This document shows positions 1 through 8,217 of a stretch of DNA of 64,000 nt, in pieces. The DNA is from Elusimicrobiota bacterium (GTDB lineage Bacteria > Elusimicrobiota > Elusimicrobia > UBA1565 > UBA9628), in assembly GCA_003151975.1 (NCBI GenBank), contig PLZD01000031.1, positions 140,488-204,487 on the forward strand, given 5' to 3'. The notes below the pieces were generated by a model, which saw only the letters and a program-made list of their open reading frames with translations, searched no databases and was not told the origin of the DNA. The position numbers were made by a program, and so were the translations under genes. Each line of letters opens with the position of its first letter. The stretch's first letter is position 1.

Positions 1-1076
1 AGAGCGAAGGCCTTGCCCGCCGCGCCGAGCTTGGCCCTGTCGGCCGGTGAATCCAACAGCCGCCGCAGCGCGCCCGCCATCGCCGAAGCATCACCCGCGG
101 GAACCAGCAGACCCGTCGCGCTCGAAACAAGTTCCGGTATGCCTCCGACATCGGTGCCCACGACGGGCAGGCCGCACGCCATGGCCTCGCCGATCGCGAG
201 TCCCATCGCCTCCATGTGCGACGGCTGGACATAAAGATCAGCCGCGGCCAGCACCGTTCTTGAGTCGGAAGAGCCGCCCACGATCATGGCCCGGTCCTTC
301 GCGCCGCCCCGTTCGAGCACGGCCTCGACCTGGTCCTGAAACGCGCGCCGCGCCGCGTCGCCGGACCACGAGCCCATGATGACGAGCTTGGCGGCCGCGC
401 CGCCGCGGATGAGCGCGCAGAAAGCCTCGGCGAGGACCTCCTGGCCCTTGATCGGGTGGAAGTTCGCGATGCAGGCGATCATTTTGTCATCCGGAGAAAG
501 CCCCAGGCGTTTGCGCGCCGCGGCGCGCTCCTCGGTGGAGACCGGCGCGAAGAAGCGCTCGTGGACGCAGTTGAAGACCATGTCCAAAGCCTTGCCCTTC
601 AGGGCGGGAAGCTCGGCCGCGGCGCGCCTGATCGCGTCGGAGACAGCGATGAGCCGCCGCATGGGGGCGGCATACCGCGAGTACTGCTCCGGGCGATCGC
701 GCACCCAATCCAAGAAAGAGAAGCTCTGTATCGAGACGACCACGGGGAGATCTCCGGCGGCGCGGCAGGCGATGAGATCGGCATCCCACGCGTGCGCGTG
801 GATGATCTGAGCTCCGAATTCCCGCGCCGCCCGTTTGACGCGTGCGATGACCAGCCGAGTTTTGATCGGCCCCGGCAGCCAGGCCGGAGCGCCAACATCG
901 TAGACTGGGACGCCGGCGGCGCGCAGCTCCGGAGCGATGCCCTGGTCGCGGCCGTAGTGGGCCAGCGCCGGTTCAAATCCGCGGCTCCGAAGACCCAAGG
1001 CCAGCAGCCTGATGTTCGAGGTAACGCCGCTCTGGCTTGGATCGGACACGACGTGGAGGACCTTCGTCGTCGGCAT
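1..1076 (-). CDS. GT4-family glycosyltransferase, C-terminus cut by window edge
   Basis: My reading of the minus strand from the ATG at 1076 is open to the window edge (358 codons, no stop). The N-terminus KVLHVVSDPSQSGVTSN is a GT-B/GT4 start. Near residue 300 lies the donor-site pattern EAMGLAIGE followed by CGLPVVGTDVGGIPELV, the E-x7-E region that binds the nucleotide-sugar diphosphate in GT4 enzymes. Only the last C-terminal helix appears to be missing. It is probably a cytoplasmic enzyme transferring a sugar from an NDP-sugar to a lipid-linked glycan; donor and acceptor cannot be read. It is divergent from the membrane glycosyltransferase at 1124. A TAGAAT box six bases before the ATG suggests a leaderless transcript. 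Confidence 0.9.
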   Translation of the reverse strand, partial: MPTTKVLHVVSDPSQSGVTSNIRLLALGLRSRGFEPALAHYGRDQGIAPELRAAGVPVYDVGAPAWLPGPIKTRLVIARVKRAAREFGAQIIHAHAWDADLIACRAAGDLPVVVSIQSFSFLDWVRDRPEQYSRYAAPMRRLIAVSDAIRRAAAELPALKGKALDMVFNCVHERFFAPVSTEERAAARKRLGLSPDDKMIACIANFHPIKGQEVLAEAFCALIRGGAAAKLVIMGSWSGDAARRAFQDQVEAVLERGGAKDRAMIVGGSSDSRTVLAAADLYVQPSHMEAMGLAIGEAMACGLPVVGTDVGGIPELVSSATGLLVPAGDASAMAGALRRLLDSPADRAKLGAAGKAFA

Positions 1077-1082
1077 GACGAC

Positions 1083-1088
1083 ATTCTA
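1083..1088 (-). promoter_or_regulatory. -10 box (TAGAAT) of the GT4 gene at 1076
   Basis: TAGAAT on the minus strand ends six bases before the ATG at 1076, and no Shine-Dalgarno sequence lies between them. Transcription would start at or next to the A of the ATG. No clear -35 element is seen. Confidence 0.55.
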
Positions 1089-1111
1089 GCACAGCCCCCG
1101 CGAGGAATCGG

Positions 1112-1117
1112 TATAAT
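1112..1117 (+). promoter_or_regulatory. -10 box (TATAAT) of the membrane glycosyltransferase at 1124
   Basis: A perfect TATAAT is followed by six bases and then the ATG at 1124. The predicted +1 coincides with the start codon, which implies a leaderless mRNA. It is divergent with the minus-strand box at 1083-1088. Confidence 0.65.
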
Positions 1118-1123
1118 CTCGCG

Positions 1124-2815
1124 ATGACGAAACGAGGCGCATTGACGATCGCGGCGTGCTTCGCGGCGTTCATCCTTGCCTCGCTGCCGGCCTGGCGCGA
1201 GCCGATCATGGGCGACGAGGTCTACATCGCGCTCGCGATGAAGGCCGTCAGCCGGCCCGAAATGATGAGCTACCTGCGGGGCCTAAACCCTCTGTTCGGA
1301 CTCTGGCACCCGCCCGCCTACGTCCATTTGGGCGCGCTCCTCGGCGGATTCTTCGGCTTCGGCGAGGCCGCGATCAGGCTCATGGGAATCGCGTCCTTCC
1401 TCGTCTCGCTCGTTCTCATTTGGCTCATCGCGGAAGGGACCTGCGAGGATCCCGCCGACGGAGGAACGGTCGCAGGGCTCGCCTGCGCCATCTTCGCATT
1501 CAATCCACTCGCGGTGCGCGGCGCTATGCTGGTCGACATCGACGGCTCGATCCTAAACGCGGCTCTCTTACTTTTCATGTACGCGATGTCCCGGACCAAG
1601 GACCTCTCGACTGGGAAGTTCGCGGGGCTCTCCGTGCTCTTCGCGCTGAGTCTTTGGACCAAGCTGACGACGCCGCCGATTCTGATCGGGGCGATGCTCC
1701 TGCGGCGGGTGATCCGGCGCGACGGCGCGGGACTTTTGCGCGTCGCCGCGGTCGCGGCCGTGGGAACCGCGGCCTTCCTGGCGACCTGGGCCTGGTACGC
1801 GCGAGCGCACGGCCTGCCCTTCGACATCATCTTCGGGCATCTGATCAACACGCTCACCGGGTTCGCGTCGCGCAAGACGTCATCGGCCAGCGCGGCCGGG
1901 CCGGCGCGCACGATTTGGACTTTGCTCGTCTGGTGCTCGCCCTCGTTCCTTCTGCTCGGAGTCGCGGCGTGCTTGAAGACCTCGTTCGAAAACACGCGGG
2001 AAGATTCTCTCTTGCCGATCCAGGATATCGCGCTCTACGGGCTCTGCGCGCTGGCCGCCTACATGGTCATCGGCGGCATCACGCACACTTTTCCGAAGTA
2101 CCACTACGCGATCTTGGCGCCGCTTGCGATCGTCATGGCGCGCTCAGCGCGGGGACTTCTCGGGACGGAAACCAAAACGATCGTGATCGCAGCGCTCATC
2201 TTCGCGGTTTACGGCGTTCTCATCGTCGGCGATCCGCTTTACGCCGTCAATTACGCGCTGAAAGAAGGGATGATCCACGGCGGGACCGCGCGCTCTCTCG
2301 CCTTCAAGGCCGGGTTGCCGACCGCTCTTCTACTGCTCGCTCCGCCCACTTGTTACGCGTTCTTCCGATTCGCCAAGACATCCGCGCCTCTGCGCGATTC
2401 TTTAGCCGCGACGATGCTCGCCGCCAATCTCGCTCTGCTCATCGTGCAGGCGCGCGCCGGCTACAACACCGTCTACTGCTACGGCGGCGCCGGAGTCAAG
2501 GAAGCGGCCGACTTCGTGCGCGCCAACACCGACCCAACCAAGCCGATCCTCGCGCCCCCTGAGATCGATTACCTCGCCAACGACGACGTCAGGACTTTTG
2601 ACATCAGCGACCGCGCCATGCTCCACGACGCGCCGACGTTCATGAAGACGGTCCGGGAGAGCGGCTCGCCCTGCGTCGTATACGGCGTGACCGGGAACAC
2701 CGTGGAGCAATATCAGAACGTCTTCAACAACCCCGAGGTCCGCGCTTTTCTGGAGAGCGGCTACACGCGCCGAGACATCGGCTCGTACTCGGTCTGGCTC
2801 AAGAAGCGCGCTTAG
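1124..2815 (+). CDS. GT39/ArnT-like integral membrane glycosyltransferase
   Basis: A 563-residue polytopic membrane protein. The N-terminal membrane segment is followed by an acidic GDE motif at residues 30-32 and a WHPPAY motif near 61-66, the first periplasmic loop signature of the PMT/ArnT (GT39/GT83) superfamily that uses polyprenyl-phosphate sugars. About ten hydrophobic segments follow, then a soluble periplasmic C-terminal domain of about 100 residues. Acceptor and sugar are unknown. It shares LWTKLTTP and a GDPLYxxNYxL pattern with the protein at 10024-11748, so the two are paralogues. Its stop overlaps that of the convergent epimerase gene by four bases (TTAG). Confidence 0.85.
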   Translation: MTKRGALTIAACFAAFILASLPAWREPIMGDEVYIALAMKAVSRPEMMSYLRGLNPLFGLWHPPAYVHLGALLGGFFGFGEAAIRLMGIASFLVSLVLIWLIAEGTCEDPADGGTVAGLACAIFAFNPLAVRGAMLVDIDGSILNAALLLFMYAMSRTKDLSTGKFAGLSVLFALSLWTKLTTPPILIGAMLLRRVIRRDGAGLLRVAAVAAVGTAAFLATWAWYARAHGLPFDIIFGHLINTLTGFASRKTSSASAAGPARTIWTLLVWCSPSFLLLGVAACLKTSFENTREDSLLPIQDIALYGLCALAAYMVIGGITHTFPKYHYAILAPLAIVMARSARGLLGTETKTIVIAALIFAVYGVLIVGDPLYAVNYALKEGMIHGGTARSLAFKAGLPTALLLLAPPTCYAFFRFAKTSAPLRDSLAATMLAANLALLIVQARAGYNTVYCYGGAGVKEAADFVRANTDPTKPILAPPEIDYLANDDVRTFDISDRAMLHDAPTFMKTVRESGSPCVVYGVTGNTVEQYQNVFNNPEVRAFLESGYTRRDIGSYSVWLKKRA

Positions 2816-3816
2816 CGCGCCTTGCTCCAGGAGGGGGGAAGATTCTTCATGATCTCGATGGCGCCGAAGGTCGAGGGCTCGTTGGGGCCGGCCTTCTTGG
2901 CCCACTCCGCCATGCGCCGCAGGCCTTCTTCCAGCGCGAGGCCCTCGGAGAGATCTCCGAAATCGCGTTTGAGCTTTTCGTGCGACGAGAACGCGTGGAC
3001 GACCTCGTTGCGCGCGGGCAGGTGCTTGATCTTGGGCGCGACTCCCATCGCCTTGGCGACGAGCTCGGCGAGCTCGTTGACGGTCGTCGCCTTATCGGCG
3101 CCGACATTGAAGACCTGGCCCCAGGTCTGAGTCCGCTCGACGGACCGCGCGATGGCCGGAGCGACTCCCGAGATGTGCGAGAAGGCGCGCGACTGCTTCC
3201 CGTCGCCGAAAATCGTCATCTCCTCGCCGCGCATGGCCTGGTTCATGAAGATGCCGATCACGTTGCGGTAGCGGTCGCCGAGGTTTTGCCGCTCGCCGTA
3301 GACGTTGTGCGGGCGGAAAATCACGTAGGGCAGGCCGAACATCGCGCGGGCGGCGGCGAGGTCCTGCTCGACGGCGAGCTTCGCGATGCCGTAGGGGTCC
3401 TCGGGATGCGGCGTCATCTCCTCGCGCATCGGCGGCTCGTTGCCGCCGTAGACCGCGATCGAGGAGGTGAAGACGAAGCACTTGACGGTCCCCGCGTTGA
3501 CCGCGGCGTCGACGAGATTGACGCTGCCGATGACGTTGTTCGAATAATTAAACCGCCGGATGAAATGGCTCAGGCCTTCGGCGGCGTAGGCCGCGAGATG
3601 ATAGACGAAGTCGAAGCGCTCGGCGGCGAAGAGTTTCTCGAGCATTTCGTGATCCAAGACGCTGCCCTTGACGAACCTCGCGCCTTTCGGGACATTCCAC
3701 TCGGCGCCCCCGCTGAGGTCGTCAACGACGACGACTGAGTGTCCCATGTTCACGAGCTCTTCGGCGACATGCGAGCCGATGAACCCCGCGCCGCCCGTCA
3801 CGAGCGATTTAGGCAT
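2812..3816 (-). CDS. NAD-dependent epimerase/dehydratase (extended SDR, UDP-sugar epimerase type)
   Basis: 334 residues, the usual length for extended SDR sugar enzymes. The Rossmann motif TGGAGFIGS is at residues 7-15. The catalytic set is Ser118/Ser119 and the YxxxK motif Y142-G-I-A-K146. RPHNVYGE (about 168-175) is the sugar-binding loop. It probably interconverts or dehydrates an NDP-sugar feeding the adjacent glycosyltransferases; the sequence alone does not separate a 4-epimerase from a dehydratase. A more canonical GalE is at 49256-50266, so this one may have another substrate. It lies one base downstream of the GT2 gene starting at 4522 and is probably co-transcribed with it. Confidence 0.88.
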   Translation of the reverse strand: MPKSLVTGGAGFIGSHVAEELVNMGHSVVVVDDLSGGAEWNVPKGARFVKGSVLDHEMLEKLFAAERFDFVYHLAAYAAEGLSHFIRRFNYSNNVIGSVNLVDAAVNAGTVKCFVFTSSIAVYGGNEPPMREEMTPHPEDPYGIAKLAVEQDLAAARAMFGLPYVIFRPHNVYGERQNLGDRYRNVIGIFMNQAMRGEEMTIFGDGKQSRAFSHISGVAPAIARSVERTQTWGQVFNVGADKATTVNELAELVAKAMGVAPKIKHLPARNEVVHAFSSHEKLKRDFGDLSEGLALEEGLRRMAEWAKKAGPNEPSTFGAIEIMKNLPPSWSKAR

Positions 3817-3817
3817 G

Positions 3818-4522
3818 TCAGCCCAGGAACCTGCGGCAGAGGATCAGCCAGATCATGCGCATGCCGAGGATGAACGCCTTCTTCGGATCGCCCGTGATCT
3901 TGGATTCGCCGATGCGCGGGCCGTAGTGCAGCGGGATCTCGACGACGCGCAGGCCGGAGCTGATGGCCGTGAGCATCATCTCGGGGGAAAAATGGCTGGC
4001 GCCCACGCGGAACTTGTCCTGGATCTTGGCCAAGGCTTCCTTGTGGATCATCCGGTAAGTGCAGCCCACGTCGGTCAGCGACGGACCGTTGAAGAGGAAT
4101 TCGAGGAGCTTGGCGACGGCCCAATTGCCCCACTTGAGGAACAGCCCCATGTTCGCGCCGCGCGTGAGAAGCTCGCGCGAGGTCCGGCTGCCCAGGACCA
4201 TGTCGAACTCGCCGATGTAGGACAGCAGCTTCGGCATGTCGTCGGCCGAGAAAGTGCCGTCGGGCTCGCAGACCGCGATGAGTTCGCCGCCGGCCTCGCG
4301 CAGGCCGCGGCGGATCGCGTTGCCGTAACCCTGTTTCGTCTCAGTGACGACGCGCGCTCCGGCCGCTCTGGCGCGCTCGGCCGTCGCGTCGGTGGAATTA
4401 TTGTCGACGACGAGCACCTCGTCGACGAGGCCAAGCGCCAGGAAATCGGCCGCGGCCTTGCCGATGTTGCCTTCCTCGTTGAACGCGGGAAGCACCACCG
4501 AGACTTTCTGGCCTTTCCACAT
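3818..4522 (-). CDS. GT2 glycosyltransferase, dolichol-phosphate-mannose-synthase-like
   Basis: 234 residues forming a single GT-A domain. The N-terminus VSVVLPAFNEEGNIGK, then EVLVVDNNSTD and the QGYGNAIRRGL segment, followed by CEPDGTF, match polyprenyl-phosphate sugar synthases of the DPM1 type. Such enzymes charge undecaprenyl phosphate with a single sugar, which would supply the GT39-type membrane enzymes nearby. There are no C-terminal membrane spans, so it is a DPM1-like soluble or peripheral form. It starts the two-gene minus-strand unit with the epimerase. A TAGCAT box six bases upstream, with an extended TG, suggests a leaderless start. Confidence 0.88.
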   Translation of the reverse strand: MWKGQKVSVVLPAFNEEGNIGKAAADFLALGLVDEVLVVDNNSTDATAERARAAGARVVTETKQGYGNAIRRGLREAGGELIAVCEPDGTFSADDMPKLLSYIGEFDMVLGSRTSRELLTRGANMGLFLKWGNWAVAKLLEFLFNGPSLTDVGCTYRMIHKEALAKIQDKFRVGASHFSPEMMLTAISSGLRVVEIPLHYGPRIGESKITGDPKKAFILGMRMIWLILCRRFLG

Positions 4523-4528
4523 GGGAGG

Positions 4529-4534
4529 ATGCTA
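4529..4534 (-). promoter_or_regulatory. Extended -10 box (TGCTAGCAT) of the GT2 gene
   Basis: TAGCAT on the minus strand is preceded by TGC, the extended -10 form, and ends six bases before the ATG at 4522. It overlaps the divergent regulatory region of the gene at 4571. Confidence 0.5.
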
Positions 4535-4557
4535 GCAAACTTTTTTGCCGAAATTAG

Positions 4558-4563
4558 TATGAT
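4558..4563 (+). promoter_or_regulatory. -10 box (TATGAT) of the TylF-like methyltransferase gene
   Basis: TATGAT is followed by seven bases and the ATG at 4571. An in-frame ATG at 4559 lies inside the box itself, so the box position favours 4571 as the real start. Confidence 0.5.
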
Positions 4564-4570
4564 CAGGCGG

Positions 4571-5365
4571 ATGATCAAGGAACTCCTCAAGAAAGGCTTC
4601 TCGTCGCTAGGCTACGAGGTCCGCCGAAAAGTTGAGCCCGGCTGGGGCTACGACCTCAGCGCCGAGGCCGTCGCTGCCGCCGGTCGCGTCGCGCCCTACA
4701 CCATGCTGTCGATGGAGCGGCTCATCACTCTTTACCAACAGGTCGCGCACTGCGAGAAGATCGGCCTCCAAGGCGCGTTCGTCGAGTGCGGCGTCTGGAA
4801 GGGCGGAGGGGTCGGCATGATGGCGCTGGCCAACCTCAAGCACGGCAAGGCGCGCCGCGACATCCATCTCTTCGACGCTTTCGACGACATCTGCGAGCCC
4901 GATCGCGCCGTCGACGGCGCGGGAGCCGCGCGCGAGGCGAGCCTTTTCAGCCCCGGCGGGCAGGCGCAAGGGCGCCTGCAGCCGCTCAAGGGATTCTACG
5001 ACCACCGAGGCGGTCACGGCACCGTCGAGGGCAACCGCGACTTGCTCGAGCGCCAACTCGGCTATGATCCGGCGCGCCTGCATTTTCACAAAGGCTGGTT
5101 CCAGGACACCTTGCCCACCGACGCCAAGGCCGTCGGCCCCATCGCCCTGTTGCGCCTCGACGGCGATTGGCACGCTTCGACGATGGTCTGCCTCGAGCAT
5201 CTTTACGATCTCGTCGTGCCGGGGGGCTTTGTCGTCATCGACGACTACGGCTGCTACGAAGGCTGCAAAAAGGCCGTCGATGAGTTCCGTTCGCGCCGCA
5301 AGATCGACAACTTCCTGAACCACATCGACGAGACCGGCCGTTACTGGATCAAGAGCGGCCGCTAG
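4571..5365 (+). CDS. TylF/macrocin-type O-methyltransferase
   Basis: 264 residues. Family signs are ECGVWKGGG (SAM site, about residue 73), LRLDGDWHAST and VIDDYGCYEGCKKAVDEF, where the Asp pair is the expected metal/sugar-hydroxyl site of TylF-like (MycE/TylF) enzymes. These methylate sugar hydroxyls, so it probably O-methylates a residue of the surface glycan. The frame is open far upstream (to 3668) but that part is antisense to two real genes. The start at 4571 is chosen because of the TATGAT box just before it; 4559 is an alternative adding four residues. The next methyltransferase gene begins directly after its stop codon. Confidence 0.85.
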   Translation: MIKELLKKGFSSLGYEVRRKVEPGWGYDLSAEAVAAAGRVAPYTMLSMERLITLYQQVAHCEKIGLQGAFVECGVWKGGGVGMMALANLKHGKARRDIHLFDAFDDICEPDRAVDGAGAAREASLFSPGGQAQGRLQPLKGFYDHRGGHGTVEGNRDLLERQLGYDPARLHFHKGWFQDTLPTDAKAVGPIALLRLDGDWHASTMVCLEHLYDLVVPGGFVVIDDYGCYEGCKKAVDEFRSRRKIDNFLNHIDETGRYWIKSGR

Positions 5366-6010
5366 ATGGACAAGTCCTACTTCGACACGCGCCTGGCCTA
5401 CGACGCCGCGCGCGAGCCGCTCTGGCGCGTTCTGTGCGGCTACCTTCAGCGCGACGTTCCTGATAACGCCAGGGTTCTCGAACTTGGGGGCGGCTACTGC
5501 CACTTCATCAACAACATCCGCGCCAAGGAGAAGCACGTCGTCGACACCTACGCGGAGTTGGCCAAGCACGCCGCCCCCGGCGTGGTCCCGCACGTGCAGT
5601 CCTGCGCGGAGCTCGGCAATTTCGAGGCCGGCTCGTTCGACGCGGTCTTCGCGAGCAACCTCTTCGAGCACCTCGACCGCGAGCAGACGGCGGCGACTTT
5701 GGCCGGCGCCCGCCGCATCCTGCGCGAGGGGGGCAAGCTGCTCATCATCCAGCCCAACTTCAAATACGCCGCGCGCGAGTATTTCGACGACTACACGCAC
5801 CGGCAAATCTTCACCGACATGAGCCTCGCTGACCTTCTGTCGGCCAGCGGATTCACTCCGGAGAAAGTCGTCGCGCGCTTTCTGCCGTTCTCCGTGAAGT
5901 CGAACGGCCCGAAATGGCCCTGGCTTCTGAAGGTCTATCTGAGTTTGCCTCCGGCCCTGCGCCCCCGCGCGGGACAGATGTACATCGTGGCCCGAAAGTC
6001 GGGGAGTTGA
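5366..6010 (+). CDS. Class I SAM-dependent methyltransferase (Methyltransf_11 type)
   Basis: 214 residues. SAM-binding motif I is VLELGGGYCHF (about 38-48), an acidic residue ends strand 2 (VVDTYAE), FDAVFASNLFEHLDRE is motif II/III, and LREGGKLLIIQPN precedes the C-terminal part. The Cys/His-free acidic active-site region and the setting suggest a small-molecule or sugar methyltransferase. Its ATG follows the stop codon of the TylF-like gene without a gap, so translation is likely coupled. The exact substrate is unknown. Confidence 0.85.
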   Translation: MDKSYFDTRLAYDAAREPLWRVLCGYLQRDVPDNARVLELGGGYCHFINNIRAKEKHVVDTYAELAKHAAPGVVPHVQSCAELGNFEAGSFDAVFASNLFEHLDREQTAATLAGARRILREGGKLLIIQPNFKYAAREYFDDYTHRQIFTDMSLADLLSASGFTPEKVVARFLPFSVKSNGPKWPWLLKVYLSLPPALRPRAGQMYIVARKSGS

Positions 6011-6014
6011 GGGA

Positions 6015-7097
6015 GTGGCCCGCGAGAGCCTGCTCGTCTTCAACGTCTCGGGCATCGGCGATTTTGTCGACTCCGTGCCGGCTCTGCGCGCCTTGCGCAA
6101 GGAGAGGCCCGGCGCCTTTATCGTGCTGGCCGCCGCCGAGAAAGTGGCGCCCCTGGCCGTCGGATGTCCCTTCGTCGACGAGGTTATCGCGCTGCCGACG
6201 GCCCGGGGCCGCGGCTTCCCCGCGCTCGGCGATCTTCCGCGCTGGCTGTCGAAGTTGCGTCCTCTGCGCGGCCGGTTTTCGACGGTCGCTTGCCTCTACG
6301 CCGTCTCGTCGCCGCTCGGCGGCTTGTGGCTGCGCGCCCTGCTTTGGTGGCTCGCGCCCGAGACGACGATTGGCCCGCGCTCGCACGGCCTCGGTAATTT
6401 TTTCTCGGAAATCGTCGACGATCCCGCACCGGGCGAGGACGCCGTCGAGGGCTACCTCAAGGTCGCCTCGCGCGTACCCGCCCCGGACCGGACGCTGGCG
6501 CTCTGGGCCTCCGACGAGGCGTTAAAGGAAACCAAGGCCTGGACCTCCGGGCTCGCAAATTGGGGCAAGCTCGACGGGCCGCTGATCCTCGTCGCCCTGG
6601 GCGGCGACCGCGCCACGCGGCACGAAAGCCCCGAGCGCGCCGCGCGCTGGCTGGGCCTGCTGCAAGCGAAGTTCGGCATTCGGCCCATTCTGTGGGGAAC
6701 GAAGACCGACCCCGGCTTGCCTTCGAATTGCGGCGTGATCTTCGAGGACGCGCGCGGCCGCTTCGGCGTCGCGCAATCCGCCGCGCTGTTCCGCTGGGCC
6801 GACGCCGTGATCACGACGCACAGCGCGCCGCAGCACTTGGCCAGCGCCTGGGGAGTCCCGACCGTCGTTCTCGTCGGCCCGGGCGACGCTGGGCTCTACC
6901 GCCCGCACCTGCCGGCCGAGAGCATGCGCATGCTGAGCCGCTCCGTGCCCTGCGCGCCCTGCTATTTCGAAAACTGTCCTCTGACCGGCGTCGACCACCA
7001 GAAATGCATGTCGCAAATCTCCCCGGAAGCGTTCGTGGAAGCGTTCGAGAGCATCCTTCCCGCCGTCCGCAAACGGACCGCCGCTCCGAAGTTCTAG
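6015..7097 (+). CDS. GT9 glycosyltransferase (heptosyltransferase family)
   Basis: 360 residues, typical for GT9. The N-terminus LLVFNVSGIGDFVDSVPAL carries the GIGD motif of ADP-heptose:LPS heptosyltransferases. The C-terminal domain has the ITTHSAPQHLASAWGVPTVVLVG segment, equivalent to the donor-binding GxxHxA region, and three cysteines in a PCAPCYFENCP motif. Its GTG start lies four bases after the preceding stop. A second GT9 is encoded at 8214. Presence of GT9 enzymes suggests an LPS-like core or heptose-containing glycan. Confidence 0.85.
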   Translation: MARESLLVFNVSGIGDFVDSVPALRALRKERPGAFIVLAAAEKVAPLAVGCPFVDEVIALPTARGRGFPALGDLPRWLSKLRPLRGRFSTVACLYAVSSPLGGLWLRALLWWLAPETTIGPRSHGLGNFFSEIVDDPAPGEDAVEGYLKVASRVPAPDRTLALWASDEALKETKAWTSGLANWGKLDGPLILVALGGDRATRHESPERAARWLGLLQAKFGIRPILWGTKTDPGLPSNCGVIFEDARGRFGVAQSAALFRWADAVITTHSAPQHLASAWGVPTVVLVGPGDAGLYRPHLPAESMRMLSRSVPCAPCYFENCPLTGVDHQKCMSQISPEAFVEAFESILPAVRKRTAAPKF

Positions 7098-7100
7098 GTA

Positions 7101-7129
7101 TGGACAATAATCCTTTCATCTATTACACT
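7101..7129 (+). promoter_or_regulatory. Sigma70-type promoter of the GT4 gene at 7138
   Basis: TGGACA (7101-7106), a 17-base spacer, then TACACT (7124-7129). The ATG follows eight bases later without a Shine-Dalgarno sequence, so the mRNA should be leaderless or have a one- to two-base leader. Confidence 0.6.
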
Positions 7130-7137
7130 TCCTCGGC

Positions 7138-8217
7138 ATGCGGATCATCCATCTCGCCGGCGATTTGGGCCTCGGAGGCATCGAGCGCGTGGTCCAGCGT
7201 TTGGCGCTCGCGCAGCGCGCCGCGGGCTGGGAAGTCGGCGTCATTTCCACCCGCGGCGGCGGCCTGGTAGCCGACGAGCTTGCCAGCCAAGGCATCCCCG
7301 TCGACAATCTGGCTTTGAGCGCCGCCGGCGGCTGGGGCGCGGTCCCTGCTTTGATCAGTCGCTTTCGCGCTCGCAAGCCGTTCCTGCTCCACGCCCACGG
7401 CGTGATCGGCCCCGCGGGGCGGCTCGCCGGACGGCTGGCCGGAGCCGACGCCATCGTCCAGCACTTGCACGGCACCGATTCCTACGGCCCCGGGCGTCGC
7501 GCCTTCGAGCGTCTTCTGCCGGCGGACATTTATCTCGCGATCTCGAAGGCGGTCGCCGACGACTTCGAGCGCCAAACGGGAATCCGCCCGGAGGTCCTTC
7601 ACAACCCGGTCGACACCAAACAATTTCAGTGGTCATCCGAATCCTCTGCCCGAGGCCGAACGCTTCTCGGAGCGTCGGAGGGCTCGCCCGTCGTGACGCT
7701 CATGGGCCGCTTCGTGCCGTCGAAGGCTCAGGGCGTTCTCGTCGAAGCGATGCCCGAGGTCCTGGCCCGCCATCCGAAAGCGCTCTTTGTCTTTATCGGC
7801 GATGGTCCCCTGAAGAAAGAGATCGAGGCGAAGGCCGAGCGCTTCGGCGGCGCGGCGCGCTTTCTGGGCGCTCAGAACGATCCCGTTCCCTACCTCAACG
7901 CTTCGACCGTCTACGTCCAGCCGTCGGTCGATCGCGAAGGCGTGTGCCTGGCCGTGCTCGAGGCGATGAGCTGTGCCCGTCCCATCGTGGCGAGCAAGGT
8001 CGAGGGCCTTCCCGAAGCGGTCGGCGACGCCGGTGAATTGATCCCGTCGAAAGACGCGGGAGCTCTTGCGGGGGCGATCAACGCGCTCTTGGACGAGCCC
8101 GCGCGCCGCGAGGATCTCGGCGCGCGCGCCAGAGAACGCGTGCAGGCGGAATTCTCCCTGTCCTCAATTTCCAAGACGCTCGACGCTCTTTACAAAAAGC
8201 TCGGAGCCGCGCGATGA
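7138..8217 (+). CDS. GT4-family glycosyltransferase
   Basis: 359 residues. The N-terminus RIIHLAGDLGLGGIERVVQ is the GT4 GGxE acceptor-domain start. LLHAHGVIGPAG is the conserved H-x-H region, and QPSVDREGVCLAVLEAMSC carries the E-x7-E donor motif. Its own promoter precedes it, and its stop overlaps the start of the GT9 gene at 8214 (ATGA), so the two are translationally coupled. It probably adds one residue to a lipid-linked glycan on the cytoplasmic face; donor unknown. Confidence 0.88.
   Translation: MRIIHLAGDLGLGGIERVVQRLALAQRAAGWEVGVISTRGGGLVADELASQGIPVDNLALSAAGGWGAVPALISRFRARKPFLLHAHGVIGPAGRLAGRLAGADAIVQHLHGTDSYGPGRRAFERLLPADIYLAISKAVADDFERQTGIRPEVLHNPVDTKQFQWSSESSARGRTLLGASEGSPVVTLMGRFVPSKAQGVLVEAMPEVLARHPKALFVFIGDGPLKKEIEAKAERFGGAARFLGAQNDPVPYLNASTVYVQPSVDREGVCLAVLEAMSCARPIVASKVEGLPEAVGDAGELIPSKDAGALAGAINALLDEPARREDLGARARERVQAEFSLSSISKTLDALYKKLGAAR

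Noticed and set aside
3668-4570. Long upstream extension of the TylF-like methyltransferase frame
   Set aside because: It runs antisense through the epimerase and GT2 genes, has no family signs, and a TATGAT box sits just before the ATG at 4571.
4607-6100. 497-codon minus-strand frame over two methyltransferase genes
   Set aside because: Composition is typical of antisense shadow in GC-rich DNA; it covers genes with clear motifs on the other strand.
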